DNA of 7,964 nt from an uncultured Sphingobacteriia bacterium (GTDB lineage Bacteria; Bacteroidota; Bacteroidia; Chitinophagales; Chitinophagaceae), in contig CAMFKK010000094.1 of assembly GCA_945957225.1 (NCBI GenBank), positions 1 through 7,964 of the forward strand, given 5' to 3'. The number at the start of each line of letters is the position of its first letter. The stretch's first letter is position 1. Below the pieces are notes generated by a model that ran no database searches, was not told where the DNA came from, and was given only the letters and a program-made list of their open reading frames with translations. Positions 1 through 6,645 of the stretch are shown here, piece by piece. The position numbers and the translations under genes were made by a program.

Positions 1-1
1 A

Positions 2-1642
2 TATAGGATTGATCTACCCATTCATTCCTGTATAAGTAGTAATAAAGCTGAGAAAATAGCATCCCTTTATAAAGACCTACCAAGAGAAACACCACTTGCA
101 AATGGGTCATTTATTCCAGAGGGATTTGTCTTATTAGAACAGGGCACTTATCATCAACCTTATCCCACCCAAACATGGGTTTATCAAATTCCCTTAAGTT
201 TTTATAGCTGTTTACTAAAACAGTTTTTACTGCTTTGTTTCATTGCTTTTTCCTTGATTTTCATTTTTAGTTTAATACCCATAAACAGCTATACGCAGAT
301 AGGAGCTGCTGCTTTGGTTTGTTTTAGTTTTGGTGCTTGGCAATTGCTGTATGCTTTTCTACATTTTTTAGACAAGGCCCAACCCATTTCCAGCATTAAA
401 ATTCCTTATAGATTCTTGGTGATACTTTGGGTATTGTTTTGCTCCTATATTAACCAAGACCATCCCATTAGAAGTCTTGAAAAAGGAGGCTTGCAAAATA
501 GACCCAAGGTCTTGGCACATTTTGAATCATGGGCCAGGCATATTGAAACGGATTGTAAAAAAGATAGTATCCCTGTTTACTTAATTTCAGCTGAGGGTGG
601 GGCCTTGCGTACAGGTGCATTTACCGCAATGGTATTATCAAAGCTAGCTGATCTGGACTCAAATTTTTCTAAACATGTCTATGCTTATAGTACTGTATCG
701 GGCGGAAGCCTTGGTGCAGGATTTTTTCAAAGTATACAAGGAATTAAGCGCCAATTACCGGATCATTCTTATAGCAAGACAAGCAAAGCATTTTTTGAAA
801 TGGATTTTCTTGCTGCTGTAACTGGAAAATTGGTCTTTGCAGAAATTGTCCATTGCTTCATACCATGGCATTTTCCAAGTTTAGATAGGGCTTTTGCTTT
901 GGAACAATCTTGGGAAGCTGCTTGGGCAAATAGTATTAACAACAAAAATATTGGGAACCATTTTGAGCAACCCATTCCAGCATCTGAAAATGATCCAGCA
1001 ATTTTATTTCAAACCCTTGAAGTAGAAACGGGCTTACCCTGTGTTTGGAGCAATCTATATTTAGATAGGTCTATCCCTCTTTCAAAAACTAGGGACCTAG
1101 GCAGCCGGTACAAAAATTCCATTAGCCTAAGTACGGCTATTCATCTAAGTGCCAGATTTCCTTTGCTCTCACCAGCAGCAATGTTTGATAATCAAATCAA
1201 CCATCAGCAAATAAGAAGACATTATGTTGATGGGGGCTATTTTGACAATAGTGGGCAAGAAACCCTGCTGCAACTGATTCGCAGTATGCCATTTGAAAAA
1301 CATCCTAGGTTAATTCCCAAAATACTTTGTTTTAATTTTTCTCAAACCGATAGTAATTGTAACAGGGGTATTCGCTTGGGAAATGAAATCACTGAAATGA
1401 TCACAGGTATCTATCAAACAAGAAATGCTAGAACCATTCTAGCCAATCATGCGCTTATCCAATATTGCAGAGAAAGATTTGGAGATGGTCATTTATTAGA
1501 GATTGATTTAAATATTAACAGCAAAGCATTGCCCATGAATTGGGTACTCTCTCATACAGCCATGCAAAGAGTAGACGCTTATTCTAATTGTCTTTTAGAA
1601 ACAATCATTCCATTTATTTCACTAAAAAACCATCCATTATGA
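2..1642 (+). CDS. Membrane-anchored patatin-like phospholipase, 5' end outside window
   Basis: Serine acyl hydrolase of the patatin family, expected to cleave acyl esters of membrane lipids. The frame is open from base 2, so the first in-frame TTG at 254 is not the real start. The visible part is 546 residues (residue 1 = bases 2-4). Hydrophobic segments lie near 71-94, 101-123 and 135-150, followed by the catalytic domain from about 189. The oxyanion-hole loop GGALRTG is at 199-205. The nucleophile is Ser236 in GGSLG (GxSxG), and the catalytic Asp410 is in the DGG motif, so the Ser-Asp dyad is complete. The family often has GTSAG; GGSLG after SAEGG matches, from memory, a group of membrane patatins in Bacteroidota. 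The TGA stop overlaps the next gene's ATG. Which side of the membrane the catalytic domain faces cannot be told. Family call is firm; substrate is unknown. Confidence 0.88.
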   Translation, partial: YRIDLPIHSCISSNKAEKIASLYKDLPRETPLANGSFIPEGFVLLEQGTYHQPYPTQTWVYQIPLSFYSCLLKQFLLLCFIAFSLIFIFSLIPINSYTQIGAAALVCFSFGAWQLLYAFLHFLDKAQPISSIKIPYRFLVILWVLFCSYINQDHPIRSLEKGGLQNRPKVLAHFESWARHIETDCKKDSIPVYLISAEGGALRTGAFTAMVLSKLADLDSNFSKHVYAYSTVSGGSLGAGFFQSIQGIKRQLPDHSYSKTSKAFFEMDFLAAVTGKLVFAEIVHCFIPWHFPSLDRAFALEQSWEAAWANSINNKNIGNHFEQPIPASENDPAILFQTLEVETGLPCVWSNLYLDRSIPLSKTRDLGSRYKNSISLSTAIHLSARFPLLSPAAMFDNQINHQQIRRHYVDGGYFDNSGQETLLQLIRSMPFEKHPRLIPKILCFNFSQTDSNCNRGIRLGNEITEMITGIYQTRNARTILANHALIQYCRERFGDGHLLEIDLNINSKALPMNWVLSHTAMQRVDAYSNCLLETIIPFISLKNHPL

Positions 1643-2118
1643 AAAGCATTGTGATTTTACTTAGTCTTTTTTTTATGGCATTGTTTAGCAATTGTGCCGC
1701 TGTAAAAATTTACAGTGACCCAGAACTCACTAAAGCTTCAGCCATTCGGTTTCATTATCCCAAGCCCTTTTTACTGGTAGAAAAAAATGCCAATGCCAAT
1801 GGAGGAAAAAAAGCCAGTATTGTTTATTTGCCTGACTTGTCAGAGGCATTTTATGCCAAGACCAAATCTGGTTTTGGCCAAAGCGATTTAAAAATGGTGT
1901 TTGAAAATGGATCGCTTGCTTCTTATGGAATAAGCACAGATACCAAAATTCCAGAAACTATCACCGCTTTGAGTGCTGCATTGAATTCGGGTTTAAAGTT
2001 CTTACCCAATATGGACTCAGCAGAGAAACCCTTAAAAACAGGTGAGTTAGACTTTGAGTTATATGCCATTTTGATGATAGAAGGCAAGTTGGCTTTGCGA
2101 AAATTAGAAGTAAAATAA
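1639..2118 (+). CDS. Small predicted lipoprotein of unknown function
   Basis: A 159-residue protein with a lipoprotein signal peptide: Lys2, a hydrophobic core at 4-16 and a lipobox-like FSNC with the acylated Cys at 19. The residue after Cys is Ala, not Asp, so there is no classical inner-membrane retention signal. The start was placed at ATG 1639 because it puts the signal peptide at the N-terminus; the frame opens upstream only with a TTG at 1588, which would add 17 residues ahead of the signal. This ATG overlaps the patatin stop codon as ATGA, so translational coupling is likely. The mature part is 140 residues, mixed polar with no Cys and no catalytic motif I recognise. It may work with the patatin at the envelope, which is inferred from the overlap alone. 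I do not recognise the family. Confidence 0.82.
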   Translation: MKSIVILLSLFFMALFSNCAAVKIYSDPELTKASAIRFHYPKPFLLVEKNANANGGKKASIVYLPDLSEAFYAKTKSGFGQSDLKMVFENGSLASYGISTDTKIPETITALSAALNSGLKFLPNMDSAEKPLKTGELDFELYAILMIEGKLALRKLEVK

Positions 2119-2151
2119 ATCTGGCCCTAGCTGTTTTCAAAGTGTATATAA

Positions 2152-2218
2152 CAGTAAGCAGATGATTTATGAGCAAGTTTTCTAGGAACCAGAAAGCTGA
2201 TTACTTTATGAGCAACTT
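2152..2218. repeat. Imperfect direct duplication, about 29 bp, period 38
   Basis: Copy 1 is 2152-2179 and copy 2 is 2190-2218. They match at 24 of 28 aligned bases with one single-base gap; the best-conserved block is TTTATGAGCAA in both copies. Copy 2 contains the last codons and stop of the - strand gene ending at 2201, while copy 1 lies downstream of that stop. The alignment was done by eye. It looks like an old slippage duplication between two convergent genes. Confidence 0.7.
2176..2198 (+). terminator. Weak stem-loop between convergent genes, possible terminator
   Basis: AGTTTTCT (2176-2183) can pair with AGAAAGCT (2191-2198) around a 7-base loop, with one G-U pair in the + strand RNA. 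The stem is AU-rich and no T tract follows on either strand, so it is a poor intrinsic terminator. It is listed because it is the only stem at the point where the two transcription units converge. Confidence 0.22.
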
Positions 2219-2629
2219 GTGAAATTTCTCCACTTCTTTTTTCTCATCTGGGGTCAGTATTTGGTTATTGCTAATTTTGGACTGTAAAAAAACCACCCGC
2301 CTGTGCTGGGGATATTTTTCTAAAATTTCCTTGATCCTGTTTTCAGTTAGCAGGTCTTTTACTTCCATGGGTTTTAGGGAAGCAGCAGGTGTTTTATCCC
2401 TAGTAGGTCTTTTTAAAATCTCCGCCTCCAGGGTAGCCAACCAGTTGGGTTGTAAGTCTGGTACTTTTGCGGCTTTTAAATATAGCCCTTCCATTTGTTT
2501 TTTACTCAGCGAACCTCGCTCTTCATATTGGTGCATTAGACTCATGATAAATAATGCATCTGGATTGTGTTTGTAACAAGCATCCAGGATCTTATCAATA
2601 ATATCTATACCAGGTTTTTTCTTAATCAT
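2201..2629 (-). CDS. Small helical protein of unknown function
   Basis: A 142-residue soluble protein with no signal peptide, membrane segment or Cys-rich motif beyond a single Cys at residue 18. It is rich in Lys, Glu and Leu, and looks helical throughout. There is an N-terminal part (1-75) resembling short helical repeats, a Pro/Thr/Lys-rich linker (about 74-88), and a C-terminal part (89-142) with a repeated leucine and charge pattern. I do not recognise the family. ATG 2629 is the first start in frame and no Shine-Dalgarno is visible; the bases just before it are taken up by a perfect inverted repeat. The gene follows the cupin by 54 bp on the same strand, so it could be read from the cupin transcript or from the TAnnTTTG box in the gap. 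The start and length seem sound; the role is unknown. Confidence 0.75.
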   Translation of the reverse strand: MIKKKPGIDIIDKILDACYKHNPDALFIMSLMHQYEERGSLSKKQMEGLYLKAAKVPDLQPNWLATLEAEILKRPTRDKTPAASLKPMEVKDLLTENRIKEILEKYPQHRRVVFLQSKISNNQILTPDEKKEVEKFHKLLIK

Positions 2630-2633
2630 GAAA

Positions 2634-2658
2634 GTGCAACAGCCAAGTGCTGTTGCAC
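2634..2658 (-). promoter_or_regulatory. Perfect 10-bp inverted repeat abutting a start codon
   Basis: GTGCAACAGC at 2634-2643 and GCTGTTGCAC at 2649-2658 are exact reverse complements around a 5-base spacer. The repeat ends four bases (TTTC on the - strand) before the ATG at 2629. As RNA read through from the cupin gene, it would form a stable hairpin at the ribosome-binding region, or a weak terminator with only three U after it. As DNA it overlaps the G of the -7 box at 2658-2665 and would suit an operator. Its presence is certain; which role it plays is open. Confidence 0.8.
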
Positions 2659-2665
2659 AAAATTA
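2658..2665 (-). promoter_or_regulatory. Bacteroidota-type -7 promoter element
   Basis: The - strand reads TAATTTTG, an exact match to TAnnTTTG, 28 bases before ATG 2629. No convincing -33 TTG is found upstream, so strength is uncertain. A start roughly 5-7 bases after the box would fall inside the inverted repeat and leave a leader of about 20-24 bases. Confidence 0.42.
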
Positions 2666-2683
2666 ACCATATTTTATCTGTAA

Positions 2684-3244
2684 CTAAAAGGCAAGTGGTG
2701 GCCCAACTACCTGCATATCATGATCCGCAAATATTTTAGCCCCCTGTTCAGGACTAGGTGCCCCCTTTAATGAACCAAGCACCCTAAAAAAATCTTCCAT
2801 TTTACCTGATGGTTGAAACTGAAAATACATTTTACCTTGATCTGTTAATTGTGCCCAAGTATGGGGAACATTTCTAGGCAGAAAAATGGTATCTCCTGTT
2901 GTTAGGGTATGTTGGTCATCTCCTACTTTGAACAAGAAGGTGCCAGACATAATGAAAAATATCTCATCTTGTTTTGGGTGTATATGTAAAGGGGGTCCTC
3001 CTTTTTCATTACCCGTGTATTCAAAAATGGTCAAGTCTCCATCAGTGTCTTTGCTAGAGACTTTGATGTCATTGGGGCTTTTGCCTCCCAACTTTGTTTG
3101 TTCTCCAAATCGGCTTTGGTTAGACTTGACAACAAATCCTTTTCTCATTCTACTAGCTTTTGTAGTAGCGGGAAGATTTTTGCTGGCAAAAGCCAGTACT
3201 GGCATGGTCAATGCTGCGGTACTTAGAAATTTTCTTCTTTGCAT
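2684..3244 (-). CDS. Tat-signal single-domain cupin (Cupin_2), putative metal-dependent enzyme
   Basis: A 186-residue protein starting with QRRKFLS, a twin-arginine-like motif, then a hydrophobic stretch to about residue 20. Export of the folded protein to the periplasm, with cleavage near 20, is likely. The cupin barrel follows. Motif 1 has His87, His89 and Glu94 with Gly101, and motif 2 is GDTIFLPRNVPH with His128. These four are the usual ligands of an Fe, Mn or Ni centre, so a bound metal is probable. Single cupins of this type include quercetinase-like dioxygenases and isomerases, but also sugar or effector binders, so no reaction is named. The C-terminus (about 145-186) is a short helical tail. 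The gene lies 71 bp after the AraC-family gene and in the same direction, so it is a natural target or partner of that regulator. No Shine-Dalgarno is visible before the ATG. Confidence 0.88.
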   Translation of the reverse strand: MQRRKFLSTAALTMPVLAFASKNLPATTKASRMRKGFVVKSNQSRFGEQTKLGGKSPNDIKVSSKDTDGDLTIFEYTGNEKGGPPLHIHPKQDEIFFIMSGTFLFKVGDDQHTLTTGDTIFLPRNVPHTWAQLTDQGKMYFQFQPSGKMEDFFRVLGSLKGAPSPEQGAKIFADHDMQVVGPPLAF

Positions 3245-3259
3245 GTTGTGTAGGTTTTG

Positions 3260-3280
3260 ATGCCCTACAAAAATGCCCTA
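3260..3280 (-). promoter_or_regulatory. Direct repeat in the cupin leader, candidate operator
   Basis: On the - strand TAGGGCAT occurs twice (3280-3273 and 3267-3260), separated by TTTTG, a 13-base period. The second copy ends 15 bases before the cupin ATG. CATTTTTG, formed by the end of the first copy and the spacer, is one base from the TAnnTTTG box. Repeated half-sites next to a gene that follows an AraC-family regulator would fit an operator. Eight-base repeats can arise by chance in AT-rich gaps, though these are GC-rich for the region. Confidence 0.35.
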
Positions 3281-3315
3281 TGTTATAGATGCTTTACTGG
3301 TAAAAAAACGACAAT

Positions 3316-4011
3316 CTAATAAGTATCGGCTACGCCAAATTGCCTTTCAGGCCCCTCAGAGTCTAACAAATGAAAAGCGGTTGGGGTCTTGCCTGTAAAC
3401 TCTTGGTATTCTTTGACCAAGTGCTGGTAATCATGATAACCGCAGTGTATGGCAATGGTTAACCAATCCTTTTCGGGAAATTGATTTTTCATTCTAAATG
3501 CGTTTTCAAATCTGACCAGCCTACTGAAATATTTGGGTGTGACCCCCATTCTATCCAAAAATTTTCTTTCTAACTGTCTATTGCTTAAATAAGATTCCTT
3601 AGCTATCCAGTCTACCGAAACACCCTCTTTCATGGTTAAAACTTGATGGCTTACTTTGTCTATACGGTGTGATTCCTTTTGTTGTTTGGCAGCAACCTGA
3701 GTAAGGAAATTTTCAACTACCTGTATCATGTTTTTAAAGTCGGGAGAATGGTATAATTGCTCATTCACTTCTTTGATATAAGATGGAAACACGGTTTCTG
3801 CATCTAGGGACTGGTTGGTATGCCATTTTCCACTATCAGCATATTGTACCTTTTCTGTGTCACGGGGATAAAAACTCAAACAATGTTCTGGTCTTGGTGG
3901 ATAGCTTTTGAAAGGGATGTTTTCTGGATGTTCAAACATGAATTGAACTATCCGGTATACACGCAGGTATTCGGCTAGTCTAGGGCTTGGTTGGAATTCT
4001 GATAGAACCAT
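3316..4011 (-). CDS. AraC-family transcriptional regulator with shortened sensor domain
   Basis: A 231-residue cytoplasmic DNA-binding regulator. The C-terminal AraC domain is complete: the first helix-turn-helix is near 131-151 (VDWIAKESYLSNRQLERKF). The second is near 182-205 (IAIHCGYHDYQHLVKEY) and is followed by the typical TGKTP at 206-210. The N-terminal part resembles the DUF6597 sensor domain, with a conserved-looking FKSYPPRPEHCLSFYPRD at 34-51. From memory such proteins are about 270-280 residues; the stretch between SGK (60-62) and SLDAE (68-72) seems to lack about 40-45 residues of the barrel, including the usual FQPGA-type segment. ATG 4011 is the only good start, since an in-frame stop lies 8 codons upstream; a GGAG sits 14 bases before it. 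The gap to the NRPS-like gene is 30 bp, and the cupin follows, so autoregulation or control of these neighbours is plausible but not shown. Confidence 0.87.
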   Translation of the reverse strand: MVLSEFQPSPRLAEYLRVYRIVQFMFEHPENIPFKSYPPRPEHCLSFYPRDTEKVQYADSGKWHTNQSLDAETVFPSYIKEVNEQLYHSPDFKNMIQVVENFLTQVAAKQQKESHRIDKVSHQVLTMKEGVSVDWIAKESYLSNRQLERKFLDRMGVTPKYFSRLVRFENAFRMKNQFPEKDWLTIAIHCGYHDYQHLVKEYQEFTGKTPTAFHLLDSEGPERQFGVADTY

Positions 4012-4041
4012 ACAGGATGTTCTATCTCCAATTTAGTAAAA

Positions 4042-6645
4042 TCATTTGGATTGTTTGACAGCATTATGAATAGCTAGGAGCATGGCTTTGTCCATTTCTT
4101 GTGCTAGGATCTGGCAATTGGGTTCTTTGAACATGGTATCGTGATTACCTGGAATATTATGTACTTCTACCCCTGTTAGTGCGTATTTACGCCAACCCAG
4201 AAAATCAAAATCGTCTACAAAATAAATACGATCAAGTGCTTTAAACAGTACTACTTTATCTTCAAATGGACTCAAATTGTATTGAAATAATGCCTTGTGG
4301 TGTACTGCATTAATTTTATCCATCAATTGATAATAACTATTGACTTCCGGAAGTTCTGCTTTAGAACCAAGTTGAAGGAATGTCCTAAATCTATTATTAA
4401 AACTGGTGAGTTGATATCCTAAAGCCTTCTTAGGATTTTCCATGATGGATTGTGCAATCCATTTGAATTTTGGAATTTGACGCAAGAGTTTTCTACGCAA
4501 TTGTTTGTTCCAAGTCAAGTAATTTTCTGCATTGATCACATTGGTATCAAATAGACCAATCATGATAACTTGTTTGCCCGCTGCTTTTAGTTGTTTGGCC
4601 ATTTCAACTGTCACATATCCTCCAAAAGAATATCCCGCAATGGCATAGGGACCATTAGGAAACTTATCCATAATGGCTTGATTATAATAAGCTGCAATAC
4701 TTTCTATGGAATCTATGGGTTCTGACTTTCCATCCATACCCTTTGGTTGTAAACCATAGACGGGTTGGTCTGGATGTATGTATTTGGTTAAGCCAACAAA
4801 ACTCAACACATTCAAACTATCTCCATGTATTAAAAACAGGGGAGGCCTGCTTCCACTGGCTTTGAGTGCTACCAGTGTATGATAGGCTTCTGGAGCAGAA
4901 TTCTCTTGAATTAGTTTGGCTAGCTTTTCAATACTGGCATATTCAAACACCGAAACCAAGGGTAATTGTTTTCCCTTCTCTTTTTCAATACGCACCATCA
5001 TCTGAATTGCCAAAAGTGAGTTACCACCCAATTCAAAAAAGTCATCCTTAATACCAAGATGATCTAATCTTAACAAATCTTGCCAGAGACCTGCCAAATA
5101 CAATTCCATTTCTGAGCTAGGCGCAACAAATTTAGAAAGCTTGGTGCTGGTGATTTCTGGAATTGGCAGGGCATTTCTATCCACTTTACCACTTACTGTG
5201 TAAGGGAAGAAATCCATCAACACAAACGCAGAAGGTATCATATAATCAGGTAACTGATTCTTTACTTCCTCCTTGATCGTATCAACAGTGATATTTTTTT
5301 CAGAAGGAATGATATAAGCCACAATCCTTTTCTGGTTGGTATAATCTTCTCTAACCATTACTTCTACCTGTCTTACTCCTTTCATCTTGCTTATCACCAC
5401 TTCTATCTCACCCAATTCTACCCGATTACCTCCCCTAATTTTTACTTGCCCATCCATTCTTCCCAAGAATTGTAAACTTCCATCTGGGTTTAGACTTGCC
5501 AAATCGCCGGTGCGATAAACCCTTAAAGCTCCTTTATAGGGATGCACCCATTTGATAAATCGCTCTTCCGTTTCTTTTGGCTTGTTCAAATATTCTAAGG
5601 CCAAACATGCTCCTTCAATTAAAATCTCACCAGGTGAACCTTCTGTTACTTCATTTAAACGAGGGTCTACAAGATATAATTGAATATTACTGATTGGTTT
5701 GCCAATGGATGGAATGGCTGGCCAGTGAAAAGCATCGCCCTTTAATTTTAATTCAGTTACCCAAACACTGGCTTCAGTAGGACCATACACATTCATCAAT
5801 GTGGTCTCTTTTAAGACGCCAAAAAAATGGGCAATCTGTGGGGTAATCCTTAGTAGTTCTCCACCTGTAATTATTTCTTTTACCGACTCGGGATATAGAT
5901 CATAAGTAGCAGCAGATTCTGCCAATAGCTGCACCATAGCATAGGGCAGGAATAGTCTATTGATCTGGTGTTCGTTAATATAAGTAAGAAGATTGCCTGC
6001 ATTTAAACGATGCGTATCGTCTACAATATGCAGGGTTCCACCAGTAGATAAGGGAACAAAAATTTCTTGAAATGCCGCGTCAAAACTCAAATGACAATAT
6101 TGCAAGGTTTTGACCCCCGGTTTGGCAAAACCGTTGTTGATTTGCCAATTTACTTGGTTCAATAGACCTTGCTGGGGTAAACAAACCCCTTTGGGAATTC
6201 CAGTGGAGCCAGAAGTATACAATACACATACAGCTGGATTGATAAATGGCACCAATCTATTGGGTAAGTCATAACTAGTATCAGAAAGAATACTAGTTAG
6301 TCCAAGATTTTGAAACAAACTTGATTCTGCTTCTTTGCTAATGCAAAATTGAATTCCAGAATCCTTTATTAATTGCTCAAGTCTTAATGTTGGATACTTT
6401 GTATCTAAGGGAACATAGGCTTTTCTTGCTTTTAGAATGGCCAGAACACCTATTACCATTTCTAAGGATCTAGTAGCACTAATGCCAATATAGGCTTCCT
6501 GATTGGCTTGGTCTAAAATGGCTTTAGACAGATTGTCTACCTTTTCCATTAACTGATCATAGTTCAGCGATTGGTCACCATATACTAAGGCACATGAGCT
6601 CCCATGCAAAAGAGCGGCAGATTCCACTAATTGGTAAACAAGCAT
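4042..6645 (-). CDS. Stand-alone NRPS-like enzyme, domains A-T-TE
   Basis: An 867-residue assembly-line protein that should activate one carboxylic acid as its adenylate, load it on its own phosphopantetheine arm and release it. The adenylation domain covers about 1-494: A3 YTSGSTGIPKG (143-153), A4 with Asp189, A5 NVYGPTE (285-291), A7 YRTGDL (377-382), A8 (395-415) and A10 with Lys487. The carrier domain, about 508-580, has LGGNSL with Ser543 as the pantetheine site. The thioesterase, from about 600, has GYSFGG with Ser673, a likely Asp700 and His835. All catalytic residues are present. There is no condensation, epimerisation or reductase domain, and the A domain begins at the N-terminus. 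The pocket residues read by eye are D-A-Q-F-I-G-V-V-W-K, which suggests an alpha-amino acid; the substrate is undetermined. A8 has an extra Gly (RGGNR). A phosphopantetheinyl transferase is needed and is not in the window. Confidence 0.93.
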   Translation of the reverse strand: MLVYQLVESAALLHGSSCALVYGDQSLNYDQLMEKVDNLSKAILDQANQEAYIGISATRSLEMVIGVLAILKARKAYVPLDTKYPTLRLEQLIKDSGIQFCISKEAESSLFQNLGLTSILSDTSYDLPNRLVPFINPAVCVLYTSGSTGIPKGVCLPQQGLLNQVNWQINNGFAKPGVKTLQYCHLSFDAAFQEIFVPLSTGGTLHIVDDTHRLNAGNLLTYINEHQINRLFLPYAMVQLLAESAATYDLYPESVKEIITGGELLRITPQIAHFFGVLKETTLMNVYGPTEASVWVTELKLKGDAFHWPAIPSIGKPISNIQLYLVDPRLNEVTEGSPGEILIEGACLALEYLNKPKETEERFIKWVHPYKGALRVYRTGDLASLNPDGSLQFLGRMDGQVKIRGGNRVELGEIEVVISKMKGVRQVEVMVREDYTNQKRIVAYIIPSEKNITVDTIKEEVKNQLPDYMIPSAFVLMDFFPYTVSGKVDRNALPIPEITSTKLSKFVAPSSEMELYLAGLWQDLLRLDHLGIKDDFFELGGNSLLAIQMMVRIEKEKGKQLPLVSVFEYASIEKLAKLIQENSAPEAYHTLVALKASGSRPPLFLIHGDSLNVLSFVGLTKYIHPDQPVYGLQPKGMDGKSEPIDSIESIAAYYNQAIMDKFPNGPYAIAGYSFGGYVTVEMAKQLKAAGKQVIMIGLFDTNVINAENYLTWNKQLRRKLLRQIPKFKWIAQSIMENPKKALGYQLTSFNNRFRTFLQLGSKAELPEVNSYYQLMDKINAVHHKALFQYNLSPFEDKVVLFKALDRIYFVDDFDFLGWRKYALTGVEVHNIPGNHDTMFKEPNCQILAQEMDKAMLLAIHNAVKQSK

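Noticed and set aside
1588..1638. TTG at 1588 as the start of the lipoprotein gene
   Set aside because: It would place 17 polar residues ahead of the signal peptide; ATG 1639 gives a normal lipoprotein signal and an ATGA overlap.
254..1642. TTG at 254 as the start of the patatin gene
   Set aside because: The frame is open back to base 2, the upstream residues look like normal protein, and the start would split a hydrophobic segment.
2131..2154. CTGTT/AACAG pairing after the lipoprotein gene as a terminator
   Set aside because: Only 5 bp with a 14-base loop and no T tract.
2886..3260. Open frame of 124 codons on the + strand opposite the cupin
   Set aside because: It is antisense to a gene with clear cupin motifs and its translation shows no family features. 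The same holds for the antisense frames at 769-975, 1961-2176, 2268-2576, 4866-5051 and 7329-7610.
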